A stretch of DNA of 64,000 nt, from contig CAMKTS010000011.1 of NCBI GenBank assembly GCA_946415755.1, positions 1 through 64,000 of the forward strand. Reading direction: 5' to 3'. The notes beneath the pieces are model-generated. The model did not search any database, was not told the origin of the DNA, and saw only the letters and a list, made by a program, of their open reading frames with translations. Shown in pieces: positions 8,057 to 17,300 of the stretch. This DNA comes from an uncultured Prevotella sp. Its GTDB lineage: Bacteria; Bacteroidota; Bacteroidia; Bacteroidales; Bacteroidaceae. The translations under genes and the position numbers were made by a program. Position 1 is the stretch's first letter. Each line of letters starts with the position of its first letter.

Positions 8057-11000
8057 ATGGACTTCCTGCTGATTGCCATCATATCATTAATAGCGCTCGG
8101 TGCCATCGCCGCCATCTTCTCGATAGGCGACAAGGACACTCCCGTGGTGAAGGCGGAGAACGACTGCGCCGCATGCAGCAGCCGGTCGGAATGCAAGCTC
8201 GCCGATGTGGTGGAAAGCAGGAGACAAGCGACAAGCAACAAGTTGCAAGAAACAGGAGGCAAGAGCTGCGGCCATACCCCAGCCTTACTACTTTACCTCT
8301 TAGCCCTTTTGCTCATCGCCACGGGGTGCTCCACCAAGAAGAACACGCCGCAAAGCCGCTTCTGGCAAGCCTTTACCGCCCGCTACAACACCTACTTCAA
8401 TGGTTCGCAGGCCTTTATCGAAGGAAGCCTGGAAAAAGAGAACGGCAACCGCGACAACTGCACAGAACTGATACCGCTCTACCCCGTAGTGAACAAGGGA
8501 AGCCGCGAACTGGGCAAGGGAAACTTCGAACGAGCCATCGAGAAGTCGCAGAAAGCCATCAAGATGCACAGCATCAAACGGCGACCGGAATGGAACAAGA
8601 ACCGCCGCAAGACGGCCAAGGACATTGCGTGGCTGAACCGCCGCGAATACAACCCCTTCCTTTGGCGCGCCTGGCTGCTGATGGGAAAGTCGCAGTTCCA
8701 GCAGGGACTGTTTGAGGAGGCCGCCGCCACCTTCTCCTACATGTCGCGACTCTACCAGTCGCAACCCGCCATCAACGGCATCGCCCGCGCCTGGCAGGCC
8801 AAGAGCTACCTGCAGATGGACTGGGTGTACGATGCCGAGGACGTCATCGTCAAGCAGCGGCGCGATACCATCCACTACCGTGCCGTCAAAGACTGGGACT
8901 ACACCTTTGCCGACTACTACATCCACGCCCACCGCTACGATGAGGCCATCCCTTATCTAAGAAAAGTCATCAAACATGAGAAACGGCGTAAGCAAAAGGC
9001 GCGCGAATGGTTCCTTATGGGACAGTTGCAGGCCCTGCTCGGACATCGCGAAGAGGCCTACAAGGCATTCAAGCACGTGGTACGCCTGAACCCGCCATAC
9101 GAACTGGAGTTCAATGCACGCATTGCACAGACGGAGGTGATGGCGGCAGGCAACTCAAAACGCATGGTCAAAAGGCTGAAGCGCATGGCGGCCAGCGACA
9201 ACAACAAGGACTATCTCGACCAGATATACTACGCCATGGGAAATATCTACCTGACGGAGCGCGATACCCTTAACGCCATCGAAGCCTACGAAAAGGGTAA
9301 CAAGAAATCCACCCGAAACGGTATTGAGAAAGGCGTGCTGCTGCTCACCCTCGGCAACCTGTATTGGCAGATAGAGAAATATCCCGATGCGCAACGCTGC
9401 TACGGCGAGGCCATCGGACTGCTCGACAAGGACCGCAAAGACTATCGCCAACTGGCAGAACGCTCGAAGATTCTTGATGAGCTGGCACCCCATGCCGGGG
9501 CAGTAGAACTGCAGGACTCGCTGCAGCGGCTGGCCAAGATGTCGGAAGAGGATCGCAACAAGGTCATCGACAAGCTGATTGCCGACCTGCTGCAGAAAGA
9601 GAAGGAGGAACGTCGTGCCCAGGAGGAGGCCGAAGCCGAGAAAGTGCTGCAGAAACAGGCTGCAATAGGCAACAACCAGTCGTCGGCAAAGACACAGACA
9701 CCCACCATGCCCGGAACGGGGAAGTCGGGGCTGTGGTACTTCTATAACCCGCAGGCCGTCAACCAGGGAAAGCAGGCCTTCCAGAAACAGTGGGGCAAGC
9801 GTGAGAACCAGGACAACTGGCGCCGCATCAACCAGACGGTGGTCAACCTGTTCCCTGAAGGTTCAGAGGACGCAGAGAATCCGGAGAGTGCAGAGGGTGC
9901 AGAGAATGCTGACAATCCTGCCGCCAACGACTCCATCGCCAGCGGACAGGCCGAAGCCGACAGTGCCGCCCTCGACCCCCACAAGCGCGAATACTATCTG
10001 GCACAGATTCCCTTCACCGAAGAGCAGCTTGCCGAGAGCCATAACCTCATCAAGGATGGTCTGTTCCATTCGGGCATCATCTTCAAGGACAAACTCGACA
10101 ACCTCACACTCAGTGCCAAGGCCCTGAACCGACTGACCAACGACTATCCCGACTACGAGCACAACGACGAGGCGTGGTATCACCTCTTCCTGCTCTATTC
10201 CCGACAGCAGCGGAACGACGAGGCCGAGCGGTGCCTGACCATGTTGAAAGACAGTTTCCCGGAAAGCCAGTGGACTATTCTGCTCTCCGACCCCAACTTC
10301 GTCGAGAACCAGCGCTTCGGCGTACATATCGAAGACTCGCTGTATGCCGCCACGTACGATGCCTTCAAGGGTGACCGCTACGACGAAGTGAAAGCCAACA
10401 CCCAACTCTCTGAAAACCGGTTCCCCCTTGGCGAACACCGTCCGAAATTCATCTTCATCGAAGGACTCAGCCTGCTCAACGAGGGTGAAGCAACAGCCTG
10501 CACCGAACGCATGAAACAGGTGGTAGAGAAATATCCGCAAAGCGAGGTCAGCGAACTGGCCGGTATGATACTGCGTGGCGTACAACAGGGACGCCAGCTG
10601 CACGGCGGCAAGTTCGACATCGGCGACATCTGGACGAGGCGCAGCTCTGACATGGCGCGCTCGGACTCCACCCTCGCCGACACCCTGTCGGTAGAGCGTA
10701 ACATCAGCTACGTATTCCTGCTGGCCTACCAGCCAGACTCCGTCAACCAGAACCAGCTGCTCTACGAGATGGCCAAATACAACTTCAGCAACTACCTGGT
10801 GCGTAACTTCGAAATAGCCATCGACCAAGACCCCAACGGACTGGTGCGCATGCTGGTGAGCGGATTCCTCAGCTACGACGAAGCACGACAGTATGCCCGA
10901 CAGTTGTATGCCAACGAGCACATGACGGAACTGCTGCATAACTGCCGAAGCCTCATCGTCAGCGAGCCCAACCTCCGACTGCTGGGCACTACCTTCAGCT

Positions 11001-11236
11001 ACGCCGACTACGAGGTGTTCTTCGAGAAAAAGCTGGCTCCCATCGAGATCTCCAAGATCCCGCTGTTAGACGAGCCGGAGACCATCGTCCAGCCGGAAGA
11101 GGAGGAAGAGAATACCGAGGAAGAGGAGGATGGTGGCAACGAACAACCTGCCACAGGTGATGACGACCTGTTCCCCGACAGCCCCGCACAACAACCCGGA
11201 GGCTACATCGAATTCGATGACGACTTCTGGAGGTAA
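8057..11236 (+). CDS. porW: PorW/SprE-like T9SS lipoprotein fused to a small Cys-rich membrane segment
   Basis: 1059 residues. Residues 1-25 are a hydrophobic helix and 26-50 a Cys-rich patch (NDCAACSSRSEC), which resembles a separate small protein. A polar linker leads to a second hydrophobic stretch and lipobox (LLALLLIATGC, Cys91). From there the sequence is a TPR-rich lipoprotein: RFWQAFTARYNTYFNGSQAF, then repeated helical pairs such as GKSQFQQGLFEEAAATF and AIPYLRKVIKHEK. This matches PorW/SprE, an outer-membrane lipoprotein required for type IX secretion. The C-terminus is acidic. No Met lies between residue 1 and Cys91; an in-frame TTG at residue 63 (8243) could be an independent start. 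PorX follows, supporting the T9SS role. Confidence 0.8.
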   Translation: MDFLLIAIISLIALGAIAAIFSIGDKDTPVVKAENDCAACSSRSECKLADVVESRRQATSNKLQETGGKSCGHTPALLLYLLALLLIATGCSTKKNTPQSRFWQAFTARYNTYFNGSQAFIEGSLEKENGNRDNCTELIPLYPVVNKGSRELGKGNFERAIEKSQKAIKMHSIKRRPEWNKNRRKTAKDIAWLNRREYNPFLWRAWLLMGKSQFQQGLFEEAAATFSYMSRLYQSQPAINGIARAWQAKSYLQMDWVYDAEDVIVKQRRDTIHYRAVKDWDYTFADYYIHAHRYDEAIPYLRKVIKHEKRRKQKAREWFLMGQLQALLGHREEAYKAFKHVVRLNPPYELEFNARIAQTEVMAAGNSKRMVKRLKRMAASDNNKDYLDQIYYAMGNIYLTERDTLNAIEAYEKGNKKSTRNGIEKGVLLLTLGNLYWQIEKYPDAQRCYGEAIGLLDKDRKDYRQLAERSKILDELAPHAGAVELQDSLQRLAKMSEEDRNKVIDKLIADLLQKEKEERRAQEEAEAEKVLQKQAAIGNNQSSAKTQTPTMPGTGKSGLWYFYNPQAVNQGKQAFQKQWGKRENQDNWRRINQTVVNLFPEGSEDAENPESAEGAENADNPAANDSIASGQAEADSAALDPHKREYYLAQIPFTEEQLAESHNLIKDGLFHSGIIFKDKLDNLTLSAKALNRLTNDYPDYEHNDEAWYHLFLLYSRQQRNDEAERCLTMLKDSFPESQWTILLSDPNFVENQRFGVHIEDSLYAATYDAFKGDRYDEVKANTQLSENRFPLGEHRPKFIFIEGLSLLNEGEATACTERMKQVVEKYPQSEVSELAGMILRGVQQGRQLHGGKFDIGDIWTRRSSDMARSDSTLADTLSVERNISYVFLLAYQPDSVNQNQLLYEMAKYNFSNYLVRNFEIAIDQDPNGLVRMLVSGFLSYDEARQYARQLYANEHMTELLHNCRSLIVSEPNLRLLGTTFSYADYEVFFEKKLAPIEISKIPLLDEPETIVQPEEEEENTEEEEDGGNEQPATGDDDLFPDSPAQQPGGYIEFDDDFWR

Positions 11237-11269
11237 AACTGTAAAATGTAAAATCGTAGAATTGTAAAT

Positions 11270-12883
11270 ATGACCAACGGACTACTGCTTTGGGTCGACG
11301 ACGAGATAGAACTGCTCCGCGCCCATATATTATTCTTGGAGAAAAAAGGCTATGAGGTGGTGACCGTCACCAACGGTACCGATGCCATCGAAGAGTGCCG
11401 CAACCGCACCTTCGACCTCGTCATGCTCGACGAGATGATGCCCGGACTCAGCGGTCTGGAGACCCTGCAGCGCATCAAGGAGGTGACACCGCAGACCCCT
11501 GTGGTGATGGTCACCAAGAGCGAAGAGGAAGACATCATGAACCAAGCCATCGGACAGCAGATTGCCGACTACCTCATCAAACCGGTCAATCCCAACCAGA
11601 TACTGCTCACGCTCAAGAAGAATATCCACCGCCGGGAAATTGTCACCGAGACAGTACAAACCAACTACCAGCAGCAGTTCCAGCAGATAGCCATGCAGAT
11701 TATGGACTGCCGCACATGGCAAGACTGGACGGAAATCTACAAGCGACTGGTGCGCTGGGAGCTGGAGCTGAGTGCCACCGACTCACAGATGACCGAGATG
11801 CTCGACATGCAGAAAGAGGAGGCCAACCGGGGCTTCGCAAAGTATGTGAAAAACAATTACCTGGACTGGATAGCCCCCCTCTCATCCCCCCTTGGGGGGA
11901 AGACCAGTAGCGCAGTGGCATCCCCCCAAGGGGGGACGGGAGGGGGGCCTGCTCCCCTCCTCTCTCCACACATCTTCAAGAGCAAGGTGTTCCCTCTGCT
12001 TAACGAGGGCGAAAAGGTATTCCTCGTGGTATTCGACAACTTCCGCTACGACCAGTGGAAGACCCTGGAGGGAGCACTGGCCGACCAGTTCATCATCGAC
12101 GAAGACCTCTATTGCAGCATCCTGCCCACCGCCACACAGTATGCCCGAAATGCCATCTTCTCGGGGCTGATGCCGGAACAGATAGCGAAGATGTTCCCCG
12201 ACCTGTGGGTCGACGAGGATGAGGAGGAGGGCAAGAACCTCAACGAGAAGCCACTCATCCAGACACAGCTGGAGCGTTACCGCCGCAAGAACACCTTCTC
12301 CTACCATAAGATCAACACCTCTGGGGAGGCCGACAAGCTGTTGCAGCAGCTGAACCAGTTGGAGCACAACGACCTGAACGTAGTCGTATTCAACTTCATC
12401 GACATGCTCTCCCATGCCCGTACCGAGTCGAAGATGGTGCGCGAGCTGGCCAATAACGAGAGTGCCTACCGCAGCATTACCCTGTCGTGGTTCCGCCATT
12501 CCGTAGTCAGCGACCTGTTCCGCCAACTGGCACAGAGCGACTATCGTATCATCATCACCACCGACCACGGCTCCATCCGCGCCAACAATCCCGTAAAGAT
12601 TGTCGGCGACCGCAACACCAACACCAACCTGCGGTATAAGTTGGGCAAGAACCTGTCATACGACTCGAAGGAGCTGTTTGTCATCAAGGATCCGCACAAG
12701 GCACAGCTGCCAGCACCGAATCTCTCGACAAGCTACGTGTTTGCCACCGGCGACGATTTCTTCGCCTATCCCAACAACTACAACTACTACGTCAGCTACT
12801 ACCGCAACACCTTCCAGCACGGCGGCATCTCGATGGAAGAGATGATTATCCCGCTGATTAGCATGAAGGGCAAGAAGCGGTAA
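11270..12883 (+). CDS. porX: PorX, response regulator with PglZ phosphodiesterase domain
   Basis: 537 residues. Receiver domain at 1-120 with D10-D11, phosphoacceptor D54 in LVMLDEMMPG, T102-region VTKSEEED and K in LIKPVNP. A helical linker leads to a PglZ/alkaline-phosphatase-like domain with VVFDNFRYDQW, a PTATQYARNAIFSGLMP block, FNFIDMLSHAR, and IIITTDHGSIRA near the metal site. PorX is the cytoplasmic regulator of the type IX secretion system, acting with the PorY kinase and affecting transcription and nucleotide signalling. About 25 residues at 202-227 (SSPLGGK..SAVASPQGG) look inserted and are encoded by a palindromic DNA repeat. Confidence 0.92.
   Translation: MTNGLLLWVDDEIELLRAHILFLEKKGYEVVTVTNGTDAIEECRNRTFDLVMLDEMMPGLSGLETLQRIKEVTPQTPVVMVTKSEEEDIMNQAIGQQIADYLIKPVNPNQILLTLKKNIHRREIVTETVQTNYQQQFQQIAMQIMDCRTWQDWTEIYKRLVRWELELSATDSQMTEMLDMQKEEANRGFAKYVKNNYLDWIAPLSSPLGGKTSSAVASPQGGTGGGPAPLLSPHIFKSKVFPLLNEGEKVFLVVFDNFRYDQWKTLEGALADQFIIDEDLYCSILPTATQYARNAIFSGLMPEQIAKMFPDLWVDEDEEEGKNLNEKPLIQTQLERYRRKNTFSYHKINTSGEADKLLQQLNQLEHNDLNVVVFNFIDMLSHARTESKMVRELANNESAYRSITLSWFRHSVVSDLFRQLAQSDYRIIITTDHGSIRANNPVKIVGDRNTNTNLRYKLGKNLSYDSKELFVIKDPHKAQLPAPNLSTSYVFATGDDFFAYPNNYNYYVSYYRNTFQHGGISMEEMIIPLISMKGKKR
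11874..11948 (+). repeat. In-frame palindromic repeat inside porX
   Basis: About 75 bp with outer arms CCCCCCTC/GAGGGGGG, two inner hairpins built from TCCCCCC/GGGGGGA, and a central TAGCGCAGTGGCA. It keeps the porX frame open and codes for about 25 low-complexity residues between the receiver linker and PglZ domain. A relative lies in tsaE. Confidence 0.8.
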
Positions 12884-12887
12884 CATC

Positions 12888-12949
12888 GAGACTTCGAAAC
12901 ATCGAAACAACGAAACACCGAAACAACGAAACACCGAAACACCGGAAAA
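12888..12949 (+). repeat. Short-period CGAAAC repeat before tsaE
   Basis: Six to seven degenerate 8-9 bp units of the form ACATCGAAAC or ACACCGAAAC fill the whole gap between porX and the tsaE ATG. Confidence 0.75.
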
Positions 12950-13420
12950 ATGGAAATCAGAATCGACAACATAGAAAACATTCGCCAGTCTGCCCGCGGG
13001 TTTGTCAGCCAAATAGATGACCGCCGCGTCTTTGCCTTCTACGGCAAGATGGGGGCGGGAAAGACCACCTTCATCAAAGCCATTTGTGAAGAGCTGGGTG
13101 TAAAAGATGTCATCACCAGCCCCACCTTCGCTATCGTGAATGAATACAGAACCCCCTCCAAACCTCCCCGAGGGGAGGCTTGTGGCGCAGCAGTCCTCCC
13201 CCGCGGGGGAGATAGAGGGGGGGCCGTCATCTTCCACTTCGACTTCTACCGAATCAAGAAAATCGAGGAAGTCTACGACATGGGCTACGAAGACTACTTC
13301 TACAGCGGTGCTCTCTGTTTCATCGAATGGCCGGAACTGATAGAAGACCTCCTGCCCGATGATGCCGTGCGCGTCACCATCACCGAGCAGGAAGACGGGA
13401 GCCGCACGGTAATGTTTTGA
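12950..13420 (+). CDS. tsaE: tRNA N6-threonylcarbamoyladenosine biosynthesis ATPase TsaE
   Basis: 156 residues. Walker A GKMGAGKTTF at about 32-41, then VITSPTFAIVNEY, HFDFYRIKKIEEVYDMGYEDYF and the FIEWPELIEDLLP block, all diagnostic for TsaE. The enzyme acts with TsaB and TsaD to make t6A at position 37 of tRNAs reading ANN codons. It lies after porX. Residues about 68-92, between NEYR and the GAVIFHFDFYR strand, form an unusual Pro/Gly/Arg-rich insertion encoded by a palindromic repeat related to that in porX. The insertion sits in a loop, and the rest of the protein is intact. Confidence 0.92.
   Translation: MEIRIDNIENIRQSARGFVSQIDDRRVFAFYGKMGAGKTTFIKAICEELGVKDVITSPTFAIVNEYRTPSKPPRGEACGAAVLPRGGDRGGAVIFHFDFYRIKKIEEVYDMGYEDYFYSGALCFIEWPELIEDLLPDDAVRVTITEQEDGSRTVMF
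13151..13225 (+). repeat. In-frame palindromic repeat inside tsaE
   Basis: About 75 bp. CCCCCTC (13152) and GGGGGGG (13217) form the outer arms. CCTCCCCGAGGGGAGG and CTCCCCCGCGGGGGAG are inner hairpins, and the centre TGTGGCGCAGCAGTC parallels AGTAGCGCAGTGGCA in the porX copy. Both copies sit in the same orientation and the same reading frame. Confidence 0.8.
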
Positions 13421-13449
13421 GTGGATCCCCCCACCTAAATGATGAAGAT

Positions 13450-13950
13450 ATGAGGAAACTATTCGCACTTTCGCTCGTATTGCTGATGTCGGGCATTACA
13501 TTGGCACAAGTAAAAAATGAACCAAACGAGAAAACGATGACAGAGAATTTGAATGAAGTAGCAGCCTTCCTGAAGGAGTGTCGCGTGTTTTTCATTGCTA
13601 CCACAGAAGGCAACCAGCCCCGTGTGCGGCCTTTTGGTGTTGCCGAGATTGTGAACGGCAAACTCTACCTGACCACAGGCCGTAAGAAAGATGTGTACAA
13701 GCAATTGGAGGCCAACGAAGGCCGCTTTGAAATCTGTGCCCTGAAGACAGATTATTCCCAATGGATACGCATCAGCGGACGACTTGTGGACGAGGACAAT
13801 GCCGAGATACGCCAAACCATCCTTGACCGCAACAAGTTGTTAGGCCGCATGTATTCTGCCAATGACGGCAATTTCGTCACCCCCTATATCGCCGACGGAG
13901 AAGCTCGCTTCTTCACCCTTGAGGGTGAACAGAAGCGAGTGAAGTTTTAA
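13450..13950 (+). CDS. Pyridoxamine 5'-phosphate oxidase-like FMN-binding protein with signal-like N-terminus
   Basis: 166 residues from ATG 13450. The body resembles PNPOx-like split-barrel flavoproteins: LKECRVFFIATTEGNQPRV, then GKLYLTTGRKKDVYKQL and FEICALKTDYSQWIRISG. An N-terminal MRKLFALSLVLLMSGITLAQ reads as a classical signal peptide, odd for a family that is usually cytoplasmic. An internal ATG (13537, MTENLNEVAAF) would give a cytoplasmic protein of normal family length. The substrate is unknown. Confidence 0.7.
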   Translation: MRKLFALSLVLLMSGITLAQVKNEPNEKTMTENLNEVAAFLKECRVFFIATTEGNQPRVRPFGVAEIVNGKLYLTTGRKKDVYKQLEANEGRFEICALKTDYSQWIRISGRLVDEDNAEIRQTILDRNKLLGRMYSANDGNFVTPYIADGEARFFTLEGEQKRVKF

Positions 13951-13975
13951 GGGGACAACTGACAAACGGATAAGA

Positions 13976-14290
13976 CTACAGCAGTGCATTGAATTTCTCC
14001 TGTAGCTTGGCCTTCGGCTGCGCACCTACCAGCTTGTCGACCACCTGGCCATCTTTGAAAAAGAGGATGGTGGGGATGTTGCGGATACCAAACTCTACTG
14101 CCAGATCTTCACTCTCCTCGACATCGCACTTGCCTACAACGACCTTTCCGTCGTACTCGGCAGCCAACTCGGCAATGACGGGAGCCAGCATGCGGCAGGG
14201 GCCACACCATGTTGCCCAGAAATCAACTACTAACGGCTGGTTGCCATTCTTCAAGCTCTCAAAATTCTCGCTGGTGACTGTTACTTCCAT
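13976..14290 (-). CDS. trxA: Thioredoxin
   Basis: 104 residues with the active site WCGPC (Cys29, Cys32), preceded by VVDFWAT, and the cis-Pro region IRNIPTILFFKDGQ near 73. It is a cytoplasmic disulfide reductase for ribonucleotide reductase, peroxiredoxins and others. It lies downstream of dnaE on the same strand, 100 bp away. The gap holds AT-rich AAATTGTAAAT-like repeats close to the start codon. Confidence 0.95.
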   Translation of the reverse strand: MEVTVTSENFESLKNGNQPLVVDFWATWCGPCRMLAPVIAELAAEYDGKVVVGKCDVEESEDLAVEFGIRNIPTILFFKDGQVVDKLVGAQPKAKLQEKFNALL

Positions 14291-14390
14291 CTTGTAATTT
14301 ACAATTTAACGATTTACTATTTACTTTTTATTTCACAATTTATATACATGCAAATATCATGCCAAGAATTTTTTTCTTAATTCTTAACTC

Positions 14391-17300
14391 TTAATTAATA
14401 TTATAGTCGAGTGCCTCGGTTTCCTCGATATACTGTATCAGCTCGTTGCGCAGATTGACGGTCTTTGACTCACTGCGCAGCAGCACGTGCCGCTTTCCGG
14501 TGGCATCGCGCAGCAAGAAGTACAGTTCGGTTTTCCCTGGATTCATGGAGATCATTTCCACCAGGTCTTCCACTATCTGAGGCTCCAGTTTGTTGGTATC
14601 TACCGAGATGGTAATGCGATTGATGGCCTTCTCCTTCACAGTTTGTAGCAACTCAACGTTAGACACTTTCAGTTCCTTCTGTTCTGAGTTATAGAAACGC
14701 GGGGTCATCTTGCCCGTGATATAGACTGCGGCACCCTCGATGAACTTGCCATTGAGGTTCAGCCAGTCATCGCCGAAAAGTACCAACTCGCCAGAGCCAG
14801 TGAAGTCTTCAAGGGTGATGATACCCCAAGGCTTGTTGGTCTTGGCACTGAAGCGTGTCTGTACGCTGGTGACGATACCGCCCAGCGTGACATCCTCGCG
14901 GTCGGTAAGTGCTGCACAACGGTCTGCCAGTTCAGGGCATTTGGCATTGCAGAGGTTGTCAAGGATAATCCGGTATTCGTCCAGCGGATGCGCTGACAAG
15001 TAGATGCCCACCAACTCGCGCTCCTTGTTCAGCCGCTCCACATCGCTCCAGCGCTCTTCGCTCTTGGGGATGGGGGGTGTCTGTATCTCAAAGTCATCGA
15101 AGCCACCGAACAGCGAATTCTGCATTTGCTGCTTCTCGGTCTGATAAACCTGTCCGTAGCGCATAATGATATCGATAAAGGTCTCGCCCTTGGCATTCTG
15201 TGCAAAGAAATCCTCCCGGCGGATGCCAAAGCTGTCGAAACCGCCGCTCAGTGCCAGCACTTCAAAGGCCTTGCGGTTGACACTCTGGAAACTGACGCGC
15301 TGCACGAAGTCGAAGATATCCTTATAGACTCCGTTTTTCCCACGCTCGCGGATGATGGCCTCGGCAGCACTGTCGCCCAGTCCCTTGATGCCTGCCAGTC
15401 CGAAGCGGATCTCTCCCTTGTGGTTGACACCAAACTTCAGATACGACTCGTTGACATCAGGGCCCAGCGTGGCAATCCCCATCGCCTTGCACTCGTCCAT
15501 CAACTTTGCCGTCTCCGTAATCTGGTCACGACGGCGACTCATAATAGCCGCCATGAACTCAGAGGGATAGTTGGCCTTGAGGTAGGCCGTCTGATAGGCC
15601 ACCCATGAATAACAGGCAGCATGCGACTTGTTGAAGGCGTATGAGGCAAAGGCTTCCCAGTCGGCCCAGATTTTTTCAAGCACCTTCGGGTCGTGTCCGT
15701 TCTTCTTGCCCCCCTCGATGAACTTAGGCTTCATGGCATCGACGATGTCTTTCTTCTTCTTACCCATCGCCTTACGCAGGGCATCGCTCTCACCACGTGT
15801 GAAGTCGGCCAACAGACGCGACAGCAACATCACCTGCTCCTGATAGACGGTGATGCCGTAGGTATCCTTCAGATACTTCTCCATCACGGGAATATCGTAG
15901 GTGATGGCTTCTTCTCCATGCTTACGACGGATGAACTGCGGGATATAACCCATCGGTCCCGGACGGTAGAGGGCATTCATGGCAATGAGGTCTTCGAAGA
16001 CGGTGGGCTTCAGCTCGCGCAGATACTTCTGCATGCCAGCCGACTCAAACTGGAACGTGCCGATGGTGCGTCCCTGTTGGTAAAGCTCGAAAGTCTTGGG
16101 GTCATCGATGGGGATATGGTCGAGGTCGACATCAATGCCACGCGTCTGCTTGATGATGGCACAGGCCTCCTTCATCTCCGAGAGTGTCTTCAGTCCCAGG
16201 AAGTCCATCTTGATAAGCCCCGTCGACTCGATGACATGTCCGTCGTACTGCGTACAGTTGGTCTTTTGGTCTTTGAAGTCGGGATCGTCAGCGGTACTGA
16301 CAGGCACCCAGTCGCTGATGGGGTCGCGGCAGATAATGAAGCCACAGGCATGGATGCCCGTGCCACGCACCGTACCCTCCAGCATCTTGGCATACTTGAT
16401 GGTGTTGCGCAGGGCGGGATCGTTGGATGCCTCGGCTTCCTGCAATTCCCTCACAGCCTTGATGGCATTGGGGAGATTCATCTTCGGTGTCTTGCCATCC
16501 ACATCAGGCAGTCGGTCGGGGATGGCCTTACACAATGCATTGACAATATTCAGTGGCACATTCTCCACACGCGCCACATCCTTGATGGAGTTTTTGGTAG
16601 CCATCGAGGCGTAGGTAATGATATGGGCACAGTTGTCGTGTCCGTACTTGTCCTCCACCCACTTCAGCACGCGGCCTCGGCCGTCATCATCGAAGTCGGT
16701 ATCAATATCCGGCAGCGAGATACGGTCGGGATTCAGGAAACGCTCGAACAGCAAGTCATACTTCAGCGGGTCGATCTTCGTGATGCCCAGACAATAGGCC
16801 ACCACAGAACCAGCCGCCGAGCCACGTCCCGGCCCCACCATCACCCCCAGCTCATCGCGGGCAGAGTTGATGAAGTCCTGCACGATAAGGAAGTAGCCCG
16901 GAAATCCCATCGTCTTCATAATATGCAGCTCAAAGCGGATACGGTCAGTCACTTCGGTGGGAAGTCCGGATTGTCCGGAATCTCCTGAATTTCCGGATTC
17001 TCCTGTGCCATACAGCCTGTATGCTCCCTCGTAGGCCAGCTTGGCCAGATAGTCGGCCTCGAACTTGATGCGGTACAGCTTGTCATAGCCTCCCAGTTTC
17101 TTGATTTTCTTCTCACCCTCCTCACGCGGCAGCGGGTTCTCTCCATTCTCGTCACGGGTAAACTCCTCGTACAGCTGTTCCTCGGTAAACTTCTGCCGCC
17201 ACTCTTCCTCCGTACCAAAGTCTTCAGGAATGGGGAAGAAGGGCATGATAGGGTCGTGGTCAAGACTATATACCTCTACCTTATCCAGAATATCAAGGGT

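Noticed and set aside
9863..10939. 358-codon ORF antisense to porW
   Set aside because: Antisense shadow; no family resemblance, and the sense strand is a clear TPR lipoprotein.
15693..16988. 431-codon ORF antisense to dnaE
   Set aside because: It is the shadow of the dnaE reading frame in GC-rich codons, has low-complexity composition, and the sense strand matches DnaE throughout.
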